From contig CAYQQM010000013.1 of the NCBI GenBank assembly GCA_964419605.1, forward strand, positions 1 to 64,000: a stretch of 64,000 nucleotides of DNA, read 5' to 3'. This document shows, one piece after another, positions 25,702 through 33,950 of this stretch. The stretch's first letter is position 1, and each line of letters starts with the position of its first letter. The notes under the pieces were generated by a model that made no database searches, had not been told where the DNA came from, and saw nothing but the letters and a program-made list of their open reading frames with translations. Position numbers and translations under genes: made by a program. This DNA is from JABFXX01 sp964419605. GTDB taxonomy: Bacteria; Myxococcota_A; Polyangia; Haliangiales; Haliangiaceae.

Positions 25702-28152
25702 ATGCGCGAACGTAGTCGCACACCTCCGCGAGTCGATTTGGGCTGGCTCCGATCTGCGGTTGCCGTGTGGGCATTCGTGGTTGGAGCAACCTGGTTGGCA
25801 TCGCAGGCGGGCGTTGCGGATGCGCTGAGCGCGGTCGCGCGCTGCATGTTTTACGCGGAACGCGGGCCGCGATCCGGCGGCGCTCGTGTAGTGATGGTGG
25901 CGATCGACGAGGCGACGGCTAGAGAATGGGGGGCGCCGCCATGGCCATGGAGTCGCTACCAAGCCCTACTCGACCACATTTTGGCGGGCAAGCCGCGTTT
26001 GGTGGCCATGCTTGAGCCCGGGCCAAGAGTATTGCAGCCCGGCGACGTTCCGGCGGATGTCGCTGCGGCAGTTGCTGATGGCCGCCTTGTTGTGCCGCCT
26101 GCTCAGATCGGATTTCGTCAACCAGCGGTGGTTCTCGAGCCGCGAGGCGTCGTCGAGGCGATCGACCTCGGCGACCCGGATGCCACCGATCGGAATTCCA
26201 TTACGCGGGATGTACTTGAGCGTCTCGGGTATTCGGCGACTGGCCACTTTGCTGTAAATTTCATTGGTCGCGACAACGCCCTTCCAACGTTGCTTGCGCA
26301 CTACGTCGCGCGTGGCGAAGTGCCCGCTTCGACCTTCGCGGATCGGGTCGTTGTGATTGGGCTCCAAGGACAGGCGTTCACGAACGAAGTTCCAACGCCG
26401 GTGGGACGAATGGCGCCGGCCGCCGTGCACGCACATGCTCTGCACGCCGTGGTGACACAGGCCACCTGGCGAGAACCGGGTGCGCTGATCGGTACGTTGC
26501 TCGTGGTGATGTTTTCCGCGATCGGCGTGGCCGTGCCAAGGCGGGCCAAAAGTGCAGTCCGTGCCGGGGCGGTGCTCGTTGGAACCGCGGCAGTTCTCAT
26601 CGTCGGAGCATACGCGCTGTTCGCCCGATCTTATGTGCTCGTTCCCGTGGGGGAATCCCTCGTTGCAATTGTACTCGGCGGCATACTGGGGCTGCTGTTT
26701 GAACGAAGCGATGCGCTGCAGGGCATTGCCAACATGCACAATCAAGTAGCGGAGCGACTGGTTCAAGCGGTTGCTGCGCGGCCCGCGGTAACGGAGGAAT
26801 TGATTCACGATCGGTTTGCCGAGGCGCTGCGCGCGCATGTCGAGCTTGCGAGTTGCGCATGGGCGGAACTGCCCGCCGGCGCTTGGCATTTGCAGATCAA
26901 ACGCTGGTATGGCGGTGCGACCAACGAGCACGTTGAGGAACGGCGACGCGATGTGCGACGCGATCCCTGGCGCTTGCCATACGGCAGCCACCGCCCGGAA
27001 TGGTCGAATCGGTTGTTCATGCGAGAGGCGCTTGAGCTCGATACGTTGCTAGTGCCGGTCGCATCGTTTGGCCGCTTACTCGGCTTCTGGATCGTCAACG
27101 TTCCGGCAAACGTCGAACTTACGGACGCGGAGCTAAACGCAATTCAAGCGCTAAGCGATGATGCGGCAGTCGCTCTGGACGAGCAGCGCCTGGAACGCGG
27201 CGCAGGGGGCGAGGCGCGTTCGTATCTTCCTGGAGCGTTGCCCGATGCGGTTCGCGCCGCCAATCACGACGCGCTCGCGCTCGCCCGGATGCAAAGCCGC
27301 ACCCATGCCGCGCTGGACCGTTTGCCGGTTGGCGTGCTGACCTCGACCAGTTGGGGGCACGTCGAGAGCTGCAACCACGCCATGAAGCGGGTCCTGGCAG
27401 CCGCCGGGGTCGACAATCCTGAGCAACTTGGCGTCGTGGCTGCGTTGGCGCGGGTGACCGGTGTGACCGAGGCAGCGGTACGCACCGTTGTGCGCGAGCT
27501 CTTTACGACCGGCACGGCGCTGCGCTTGGAGGCGCGCTTGGGTTCGCCGGGCGCTCCACCTCAGTTCGTCCAGCTGATGCTGTCGCGCTCGAAGACCGAC
27601 GACGGTCCAGCTTCGCTCGTGCTTACCGCGGTAGAGCGCAACGATCAGCCACTGGCGGCGCTGGACTGGCGCTGGACCGGGGGAGTGGGAACGCGCACTG
27701 TCGTCGATGTTGCCGATCTGGTTCGCGCCGCAATGGCAACGTTGGCTGCGCAAGGCACCTGGGCAGCGCCTCCTACGGTAGAATTGCGCGCCACCTCGGC
27801 GGTTGTGGTCGCGCGTAGCGATGAGCTCGAGCAGGCGATGGTGGCAATGTTGGGCAGCGCTCCGGGGCCCGACGCGAGCAGTTCCCGGGTTCTAGTCGAG
27901 GATAGCGATGAGGAGATCAAGATTCTAATCGCACAACCGACCGTCTCTATTCCGCACAGCGATCTCGCCGTGTTGGGGTCAGAAAAACCCGACAATTTGT
28001 CGCCTAGGCTGGCGCATCTGCGATCATTGGCCCAAGCGCGCGTCGAAATTGAGTCAAATCGCGGACGAGTTGAATTCACGAGTACACTGGCCAACGGGAC
28101 GACGATTGCCATCTACCTGCCAAAACCTGGGGCGACTGGCGACGATCAATAG
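25702..28152 (+). CDS. CHASE2-domain membrane sensor with degenerate kinase-like C-terminus
   Basis: 816 aa, first gene of the Pgs-like cluster. After an N-terminal membrane helix (LRSAVAVWAFVVGATWLAS) there is an extracytoplasmic CHASE2 domain (ARVVMVAIDEATAREWGAPPW style, with DRVVVIGLQGQAFTNEVPTP), then three closely spaced membrane helices at about 270-345. The cytoplasmic half has a GAF-like region (LDTLLVPVASFGRLLGFWIV) and a PAS-like segment. The last 170 residues end with RGRVEFTSTLANGTTIAIYL, reminiscent of the end of a histidine-kinase ATPase domain, but no clear H-box or N-box is seen. I infer a regulatory receptor for the cluster rather than an active kinase. ATG 25702 follows a TATAAT box. 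Confidence 0.75.
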   Translation: MRERSRTPPRVDLGWLRSAVAVWAFVVGATWLASQAGVADALSAVARCMFYAERGPRSGGARVVMVAIDEATAREWGAPPWPWSRYQALLDHILAGKPRLVAMLEPGPRVLQPGDVPADVAAAVADGRLVVPPAQIGFRQPAVVLEPRGVVEAIDLGDPDATDRNSITRDVLERLGYSATGHFAVNFIGRDNALPTLLAHYVARGEVPASTFADRVVVIGLQGQAFTNEVPTPVGRMAPAAVHAHALHAVVTQATWREPGALIGTLLVVMFSAIGVAVPRRAKSAVRAGAVLVGTAAVLIVGAYALFARSYVLVPVGESLVAIVLGGILGLLFERSDALQGIANMHNQVAERLVQAVAARPAVTEELIHDRFAEALRAHVELASCAWAELPAGAWHLQIKRWYGGATNEHVEERRRDVRRDPWRLPYGSHRPEWSNRLFMREALELDTLLVPVASFGRLLGFWIVNVPANVELTDAELNAIQALSDDAAVALDEQRLERGAGGEARSYLPGALPDAVRAANHDALALARMQSRTHAALDRLPVGVLTSTSWGHVESCNHAMKRVLAAAGVDNPEQLGVVAALARVTGVTEAAVRTVVRELFTTGTALRLEARLGSPGAPPQFVQLMLSRSKTDDGPASLVLTAVERNDQPLAALDWRWTGGVGTRTVVDVADLVRAAMATLAAQGTWAAPPTVELRATSAVVVARSDELEQAMVAMLGSAPGPDASSSRVLVEDSDEEIKILIAQPTVSIPHSDLAVLGSEKPDNLSPRLAHLRSLAQARVEIESNRGRVEFTSTLANGTTIAIYLPKPGATGDDQ

Positions 28153-28158
28153 CGACGA

Positions 28159-31100
28159 ATGATGATTTTTCCCGACGGTGGTCTCGATCAGTCCATTCTG
28201 GTCACAGTGCTAGTGGGCGTTTTTGTGCTGCTTGCATTAACCGAATTTTTCGGCTGGGTTTGGGCGGGGCTTGTGGTGCCGGGGTACCTCGCTTCGGTGT
28301 TTGCGATTCAGCCTCCGGCAGGGGTCGCGATCTGCTTCGAAGCGGTGGTGACGTTCATCGTCAGTCGAGCTGCAAGCGACACGATGTCGCGTTTGGGCGG
28401 CTGGAGTCCGTTCTTTGGCCGGGAGCGGTTTTTTCTCATCGTGTTGGTCAGCGTTATCGTTCGACAGGCGAGTGAGTTGTGGATCATCGACAGTGTGCTT
28501 CGAATCCTCGATCAGCGCATGAATGGCTCGCTTGGGGCGAGCCACGACGTTGCGTCGATTGGCCTCGTGCTCGTACCGCTTTTGGCAAACATGGCGTGGA
28601 AGCTGTCGCTACGCCGAGCTGCATTTCAAATCGGAGTATCGGTCGGGGTCACGTGGGTCATTGTCGCCAACGTATTACTGCCGTTCACCAATCTGTCGTA
28701 CTCGAGTCTCGAGCTTACCTACGAGAATGTCGCGCTCGATTTCTTAGCCAGCCCGAAAGCGTACATTATTCTCCTGACTACCGCGTTTCTGGCGGCCCGA
28801 TTCAATCTCACGTATGGGTGGGACTACAACGGCATTCTGGTTCCATCGCTGATCGCGTTGACCTGGTTTCAGCCGTGGCTGTTTGTCGCAACAGTGGCCG
28901 AAGCGCTTGTGCTGTATTTTGCCTCTCGTGCGGCGCTCGCGTTTCCGCTGTTAAAACGCCGAAACCTCGAGGGGCCGCGCAAGTTGGCGCTGGTACTAAG
29001 CGTGGGGTTTGCGCTCAAGCTCGCGTTGGGATGGGTGCTGGTCGTTTGGTGGCCAGAGATTCGCGTTACGAATCTCTTTGGATTTGGCTACGTGCTGACC
29101 AGCCTCATTGCCGTGAAGATGATCAACCTCAAGAAGACGGGTCGGGTATTGTTGCCTTCGATCGCTGTCTCGCTGTTCGGTTACGTGACCGCCAGTGCTA
29201 TCGGCTTTGGGCTCGAGCAGGTCGCTCCGCGCCCTCATGCGCCGGTTCTACGGGAGACCGACTCCGCGAGCTCGCGACGACTGTGGCGGGCGCCCTTGGG
29301 CGTAATGGCGCTTGCGTCTGTGCGAGCCCAAGGCAGTCGCGGACTGCGCGATGCGGACGTGGATCGGCGCCTGTTGTCGTCCTACGCGTCGCTGTGGCGG
29401 GGGTTGGTTGCGTGGATGCAGACGCGTTCATCGTCGCATCCGCCTCCAGGCAATCATCTCGTCGCGCGCGCCGATGAGTTGGGTTTGCGGCTGGTTTCTG
29501 TGCCAGAAAGCGCGCGACCCGCTTGGGCGCTTGTCGACGCGCAAGAACAGCTCGCGGCGCAGCTCGGTTGGGATACGGCCTTGTTGTTTCCAGGAGCGCC
29601 AGGTCCCGTGCTGATAGTGCCGAGTGCGGCCAACCAGGAGCCCGTTGGTGAAGCGGCCGCAGTGCTTTGCGAGTCGCTGCAGTGTCGAGCGATTCTCGTT
29701 AGCGGTAGCGATGGCGGCCCACGGTCGCCCTTCCACGTGGCTCGGCGCGCGTTGGAATCACAGGAGTTGGTTGAACTTCGCGGCGATGCGACGGTTTCAT
29801 CGGGCCATCCGCGTCTACATATTCGCGATGCATTGCCCAGCTCGGTGCGCCTACCGATGCTGTGGCCAGGTCGCGCCCAATTAACGTGGGATCCTCCTCC
29901 TGGCCAGGGAGGGCATTGGGCGGACGCGGCGCCAGAAGTCGTGTTGCGCGTTCACCCCGACGACCTATGGCAGCGGCTAGCGACCAGTTCTCCGGAGGTT
30001 CGCATGCAAGCTCGAACCTCCGTCGTCACCTGGTTGGACGCCTGGTACGTCCGCTCTGACTCGGAGCCGGGGCCTCCGTCGCCACCATCGCAGACCGAGC
30101 TTTTGGTTCTGGAGCGACTGGTGTTCGAACGGCTAGTAGCGAATCAGCGCGATCCGGGGATCCCACGCGGCCGACTTCGGTGGGTCGCCCAGGTCGCGCG
30201 TAGTCTCGATCACGAGATCGTGGGGTTGCCGGATGGAGCTTCGCGGAGCGGAGGGTCCCCCGAGGGGACTTCCTTCGGGGCGTGGGCGATCGCTGGAATT
30301 CGCGGTCGTGGCTGGCTTGCAGCGGTCATCGCCGAGCGCCCGGCTGAGTTGCTAGCGATCGAGGTGCCGTGGCCGCGCGTCGAAACCGGCGTGGGTCGGG
30401 TTGCCGCTCACGTGTGGGGGGCGGCAGGCGCCTCGGCGCTGGTTTTCGACGCTGAGTGGTCGGCCGATTCAAAGGGGAAGGTTGCTGGGGTGGGATATAT
30501 CGACGTGGTTGGCAACGGAAACGTCGCTACTGCGTTTCAGGCTGTGCACCAGGCGCTCGCTCGCTCGATGGGGAGCGAGGCTGCCATCGTTCAGTTGCGT
30601 GGGTTCGCAGCAACGCGATCGCTTCGCGATGACTTGATTATTTCTTTAGGCACGCCACTTCTCGACCCAGCTCGCGCGCCCGCCGGGATTGCTCGCATCC
30701 TAGACAAGGCGGGGCCCATCGGCCGCCTCGGCGGCTCACAGCGATGGGTCGACGGAGCTGCAGAAGTGGTTGAGCTCGCAGGAGCCGGCAACCCGCAACT
30801 GCTGTTTTCGCGAGCCACGGGTGGGCCTGGGGTCGCAATCGTTTGGCTATCGGAACCGATCCGCATGGGAGCGCGGCGCGTTGGCGATCGGGCGGACACG
30901 CTGCAGCGCGCTGAACGGCTCGGGCTGCGTTTCATCGACCAACCGGTGGCCGCTGCGCTGCATGACGGAATCGTGCAGTCGACCCCGGTACAAGCGACTC
31001 CGGATCGGCTACGGCTCGCGCTCAAGTCGGCTGCGGACTATGCGGCGACGCTAGACCTGGCTGCGCTGGCGCAGGCAGCGGCAGTTCGCGGTGTGACCGC

Positions 31101-31452
31101 CTCGCTTGGTTGGGACCAAGATGCGCGCGCTGGCTACGTGCTGCTAGAAATCCGAGATCGAGCTTCGGTGGTTCGTGCGGCGGCGGTTGCGGGGTGCGCC
31201 GCCTTTGGCAATGCTGCCGACGTCGGCGCGGCGAGCCTAGTACCTCGCCGCAGTGATTTTGACGGGTTCCGGTCGCCGAGGCGCGCCGAGCGCGAGGCTT
31301 GCGGAGTAAGCGCTACTGGCGGTAACGCTACGGAGCGTAACGATGCGATCGGCGATGGATCGGCGGCCCGAATCGATCAAAATCTCTGCGGCGAGGTACT
31401 AGTGGATACCCGCTGTCAATCGGTCATGGTCATCCGCGGAACGAAGCGATGA
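28159..31452 (+). CDS. Tandem PgsC/CapC-like polytopic membrane protein with large soluble extension
   Basis: 1097 aa. Residues 1-355 contain about ten hydrophobic helices and two diverged copies of the PgsC/CapC fold. Copy 1 has AGLVVPGYLA (36-45) and IGLVLVPLLANMAWKL (134-149); copy 2 has NGILVPSLIAL (224-234) and FGYVLTSLIAVKMINL (309-324). Bacillus PgsC is about 150 aa and carries GLVVPGYLA and GVIVPGLIAN at the same relative places. Residues 360-1097 form soluble domains I do not recognise. PgsC with PgsB polymerises glutamate at the membrane. The coding frame has absorbed a 27-bp hairpin repeat (30255-30281) and a 162-bp insertion (31237-31402) near the C-terminus. The stop overlaps the next start (ATGA). 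Confidence 0.8.
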   Translation: MMIFPDGGLDQSILVTVLVGVFVLLALTEFFGWVWAGLVVPGYLASVFAIQPPAGVAICFEAVVTFIVSRAASDTMSRLGGWSPFFGRERFFLIVLVSVIVRQASELWIIDSVLRILDQRMNGSLGASHDVASIGLVLVPLLANMAWKLSLRRAAFQIGVSVGVTWVIVANVLLPFTNLSYSSLELTYENVALDFLASPKAYIILLTTAFLAARFNLTYGWDYNGILVPSLIALTWFQPWLFVATVAEALVLYFASRAALAFPLLKRRNLEGPRKLALVLSVGFALKLALGWVLVVWWPEIRVTNLFGFGYVLTSLIAVKMINLKKTGRVLLPSIAVSLFGYVTASAIGFGLEQVAPRPHAPVLRETDSASSRRLWRAPLGVMALASVRAQGSRGLRDADVDRRLLSSYASLWRGLVAWMQTRSSSHPPPGNHLVARADELGLRLVSVPESARPAWALVDAQEQLAAQLGWDTALLFPGAPGPVLIVPSAANQEPVGEAAAVLCESLQCRAILVSGSDGGPRSPFHVARRALESQELVELRGDATVSSGHPRLHIRDALPSSVRLPMLWPGRAQLTWDPPPGQGGHWADAAPEVVLRVHPDDLWQRLATSSPEVRMQARTSVVTWLDAWYVRSDSEPGPPSPPSQTELLVLERLVFERLVANQRDPGIPRGRLRWVAQVARSLDHEIVGLPDGASRSGGSPEGTSFGAWAIAGIRGRGWLAAVIAERPAELLAIEVPWPRVETGVGRVAAHVWGAAGASALVFDAEWSADSKGKVAGVGYIDVVGNGNVATAFQAVHQALARSMGSEAAIVQLRGFAATRSLRDDLIISLGTPLLDPARAPAGIARILDKAGPIGRLGGSQRWVDGAAEVVELAGAGNPQLLFSRATGGPGVAIVWLSEPIRMGARRVGDRADTLQRAERLGLRFIDQPVAAALHDGIVQSTPVQATPDRLRLALKSAADYAATLDLAALAQAAAVRGVTASLGWDQDARAGYVLLEIRDRASVVRAAAVAGCAAFGNAADVGAASLVPRRSDFDGFRSPRRAEREACGVSATGGNATERNDAIGDGSAARIDQNLCGEVLVDTRCQSVMVIRGTKR
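30255..30281 (-). repeat. 27-bp hairpin repeat inside the CapC-like gene
   Basis: Reverse complement of the unit at 32313 and 54961 with two mismatches. It encodes GSPEGTSFGA in the host protein and keeps the frame because 27 is a multiple of three. Confidence 0.7.
31237..31402 (+). repeat. Full palindromic element with 26-bp inverted ends, inserted in frame
   Basis: The ends CTAGTACCTCGCCGCAGTGA and its near-perfect inverse (31377-31402) form 26-bp terminal inverted repeats with one mismatch. The left half (31237-31315) matches window positions 1-79 in reverse; the right half (31315-31402) matches 58628-58715. CTAG occurs at both edges, consistent with a 4-bp target duplication, which makes the net insertion 162 bp or 54 codons. 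The CapC-like frame stays open through it (about residues 1027-1081). Excision would restore a simple ASLVDT junction. Confidence 0.8.
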
Positions 31453-33950
31453 TTGGCCGGTTTGGCCGCTACCTTGCCCTGGCCGCCCTGCTCGGCGGTG
31501 TGGCTGTGACTTCGGCAATCAGCCTCGCTTCTCTTCGGCGCGAGCCCGACCCAGCGGCGAGCAAGCTCGGGGAAGCGGTTCGCGTGATCGGCTACCAAGT
31601 GTTTCCGCACCGCGGCCCTTCGTTTCGGGTCCAAGGCACGCGGCTGAAACTCGTGTCGAATGTTGTGGTTGAGAGCTACGATCCGCAGCGCGTAACATCC
31701 TACGGATTTCGACTGTCGGCGCGAACTGGCGGGAAGGAGGTGTGGAGTGCCGACGTGTTTACGCAATCGCGGGAGAGTAAGGCAGGCTGGGATGGAGCGC
31801 GGTGGAAGCAAGAGGCGGCCTGGGGTGTGGAACCGATCGCACTCACCGATGAGAGGGTCATGATTCTCGATCTGCCCAGCCGCGTGGAATCGGCAACGCT
31901 CTCGCTTAGGTTGCTGGGACAGCCTCGGGAGGCATTGATCCGATTGTTTGGCGACGATACTCGCAACGTCGCCGAACGCGAAGCGGCCCATCGCCGCCTC
32001 GACGCGAGTGAACGCGACGAACTTATTCGATCGTCTACCTACATTCCATGGCAGTTACTTTCACCCGAGGAACAGGACGCGCGGCTGACCCACCGTTGGC
32101 TGCGGATGGCCGCGCTGGGCGACTCTGGCTTCGACGTCACAACGCGGACGATCTATGTAACTGCATTTCGCGTTGCTCCTCCCACGGAATCGAGTGAAGG
32201 GATTGAGGTCGTGCGGGGTCACGATGCAGCGATCAACGTGCTAGGGCCAGCGCAGCTCACCCTTGTTGCGTTGACGGGAACCCTCGACGATTTCGAAATT
32301 TCGCTTGTGAGCGCCCCGAAGGAAGTCCCCTTGGGGGGCGCCTCGGGCCCTCGCCGCCTCGCGCCCGATGCGTGGGGACGATTTGACGTGGCAGCCGAAC
32401 CGGCAACGCTCGTCGTTCGCACGGATCGAGTCGAGCCTAGGCGGTTCAAATTACTTGGACCGCGCGAGTCTCAGATTGCTGCCGACGAGATACGACTACC
32501 GCCAGGAGAATTGGGGCCGGACCGCCTTCGCATTCCACAGGCGGTGGCTGGCGCCAACGCCGCGGTGGTTGTGCCGGTGCGGAACATCGCACATATGCCT
32601 GTACTTGGCCGGGGAGTTCGTATCGATGCTCGCGTTGTCGCCTCCGATTGGACCGCCACGCGCGACGTCGCGCTGGTGCCGATTTCGATCGCGCACGTCG
32701 CCGGCGATGGCAGGAAACTTCGCGTCGACAAGGTCCTTGTGGGCGGCGCCATTTCTACGTTCGAGCAGCTGTCGATCGGACATCGTATTGCGCGCGTGAG
32801 TGAACCAACCTCCATTCGGGCGATGGCGGCTCCGGGTGCGGTGCGCTTGGAGCTGACAGCCGCGAACGAAGTCGCGTTGCGCGCGTACCGGTGGGCTCCT
32901 GGAACTGCTGCACTTGATCCAGCGTATCGCGCTATCGAGGTGCCGGAACACCGTTGGCGATACGCTCGACTCGAGCAACGAATCTGGTACCCGATGCAGG
33001 CGTCCGTGGTTCCCGAACCCATGGCGGCAGATCGCGGCGCTGAACTCGAGGTACAAGTGCGCCTAGAGCCCACCGCGCCCTCGGAACCGCGGCCGGGACT
33101 ATCGAACTACGAAGCGTTGGTCCCCGAGGGACATCCCGAGCAGCAGCGCGCTCGAGAACCGGTAAGCACCGACGACTTGGCTGAGGTGTTGGCAGCCTGG
33201 CCGGCTGGATCGGTGACCAAGCTCGGAGTGGGAGCCGAGCGAAAGATCGATTTTCGGGAAACCATTGCGTCGCGGCCCCGGGTGTCATGGGCCGCCGATC
33301 CACGAGCAGTCGGAACTGAGCTTACCGTTGTTCTCGACGACTCTCGAATCGCAGTGCCCATCGCCACCAGCGTTGGCGCATTCGACCTACCGCGCATTTC
33401 TCCAGGGGTTCATCGCGTGGTTGTGGAAGGCGCGATCCGCGAGGCCTGGATCGACCGTCCCCCAGCAGATCGAGGCGAGGGCGTCTCACGCGACCGCCGG
33501 TTGTACCGGCTCACAGATCGACTCCGAGTTCGCGTTGTCCGGAAGCCGCGCGAGTCGGTCCACGTGTACGCAATCGTGTACGCTGCATCGCGATTGGCCT
33601 CCACGGCGCAGATGTTCGTACTGACTGTCGACGGCGGGCGCCCCGAGCGCAGCAGCGGCGTTAGCGACAAGCTCACTAACCCGGAGGTTCGCACGACCCT
33701 GCCAGAGGCGCGCCGCGACCAACCGGCAGTGCTGGTCGATCTCAACGGTCAGTCGGCGGGGCTGGCGCGATCCATCGGCGTAAGCATCCTCCCCGATCTT
33801 GTAGGCAATACTCACACCATTGAGCTTTCGCGCATCGGCGGAGAGGATTGCTGGGTCCGATTTGTGACGACACTCGCTGCGCCGAAGGATGAGAAACCTC
33901 GCACGTGGACATCAGTGGGGGGACCCCTTGTGGAGGGGATGCGTGAGTAG
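31449..33950 (+). CDS. Membrane-anchored beta-rich protein of the Pgs-like cluster, unknown function
   Basis: 833 aa. One N-terminal hydrophobic helix (YLALAALLGGVAVTSAISLA, residues 8-27) acts as anchor or uncleaved signal, and the remainder is a long periplasmic chain rich in short beta strands with no domain I recognise. There is no CapA-type metallophosphatase motif, so it is not an obvious PgsA/CapA, although it occupies the place one would expect for a periplasmic partner. Its ATG overlaps the stop of the CapC-like gene, and its end overlaps the next start. A perfect 27-bp hairpin repeat at 32313-32339 encodes APKEVPLGG inside it. Confidence 0.72.
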   Translation: MIGRFGRYLALAALLGGVAVTSAISLASLRREPDPAASKLGEAVRVIGYQVFPHRGPSFRVQGTRLKLVSNVVVESYDPQRVTSYGFRLSARTGGKEVWSADVFTQSRESKAGWDGARWKQEAAWGVEPIALTDERVMILDLPSRVESATLSLRLLGQPREALIRLFGDDTRNVAEREAAHRRLDASERDELIRSSTYIPWQLLSPEEQDARLTHRWLRMAALGDSGFDVTTRTIYVTAFRVAPPTESSEGIEVVRGHDAAINVLGPAQLTLVALTGTLDDFEISLVSAPKEVPLGGASGPRRLAPDAWGRFDVAAEPATLVVRTDRVEPRRFKLLGPRESQIAADEIRLPPGELGPDRLRIPQAVAGANAAVVVPVRNIAHMPVLGRGVRIDARVVASDWTATRDVALVPISIAHVAGDGRKLRVDKVLVGGAISTFEQLSIGHRIARVSEPTSIRAMAAPGAVRLELTAANEVALRAYRWAPGTAALDPAYRAIEVPEHRWRYARLEQRIWYPMQASVVPEPMAADRGAELEVQVRLEPTAPSEPRPGLSNYEALVPEGHPEQQRAREPVSTDDLAEVLAAWPAGSVTKLGVGAERKIDFRETIASRPRVSWAADPRAVGTELTVVLDDSRIAVPIATSVGAFDLPRISPGVHRVVVEGAIREAWIDRPPADRGEGVSRDRRLYRLTDRLRVRVVRKPRESVHVYAIVYAASRLASTAQMFVLTVDGGRPERSSGVSDKLTNPEVRTTLPEARRDQPAVLVDLNGQSAGLARSIGVSILPDLVGNTHTIELSRIGGEDCWVRFVTTLAAPKDEKPRTWTSVGGPLVEGMRE
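32313..32339 (+). repeat. 27-bp hairpin repeat inside the 833-aa gene
   Basis: Identical over 27 bases to each of the two tandem units at 54961-55014. The CCCC...GGGG arms can fold into a hairpin. Read in frame as APKEVPLGG. Confidence 0.8.

Noticed and set aside
31449..33950. CapA/PgsA for the 833-aa protein
   Set aside because: No metallophosphatase-like DH, GNHD or GHPHV-type motifs were found; only position in the cluster suggested it.
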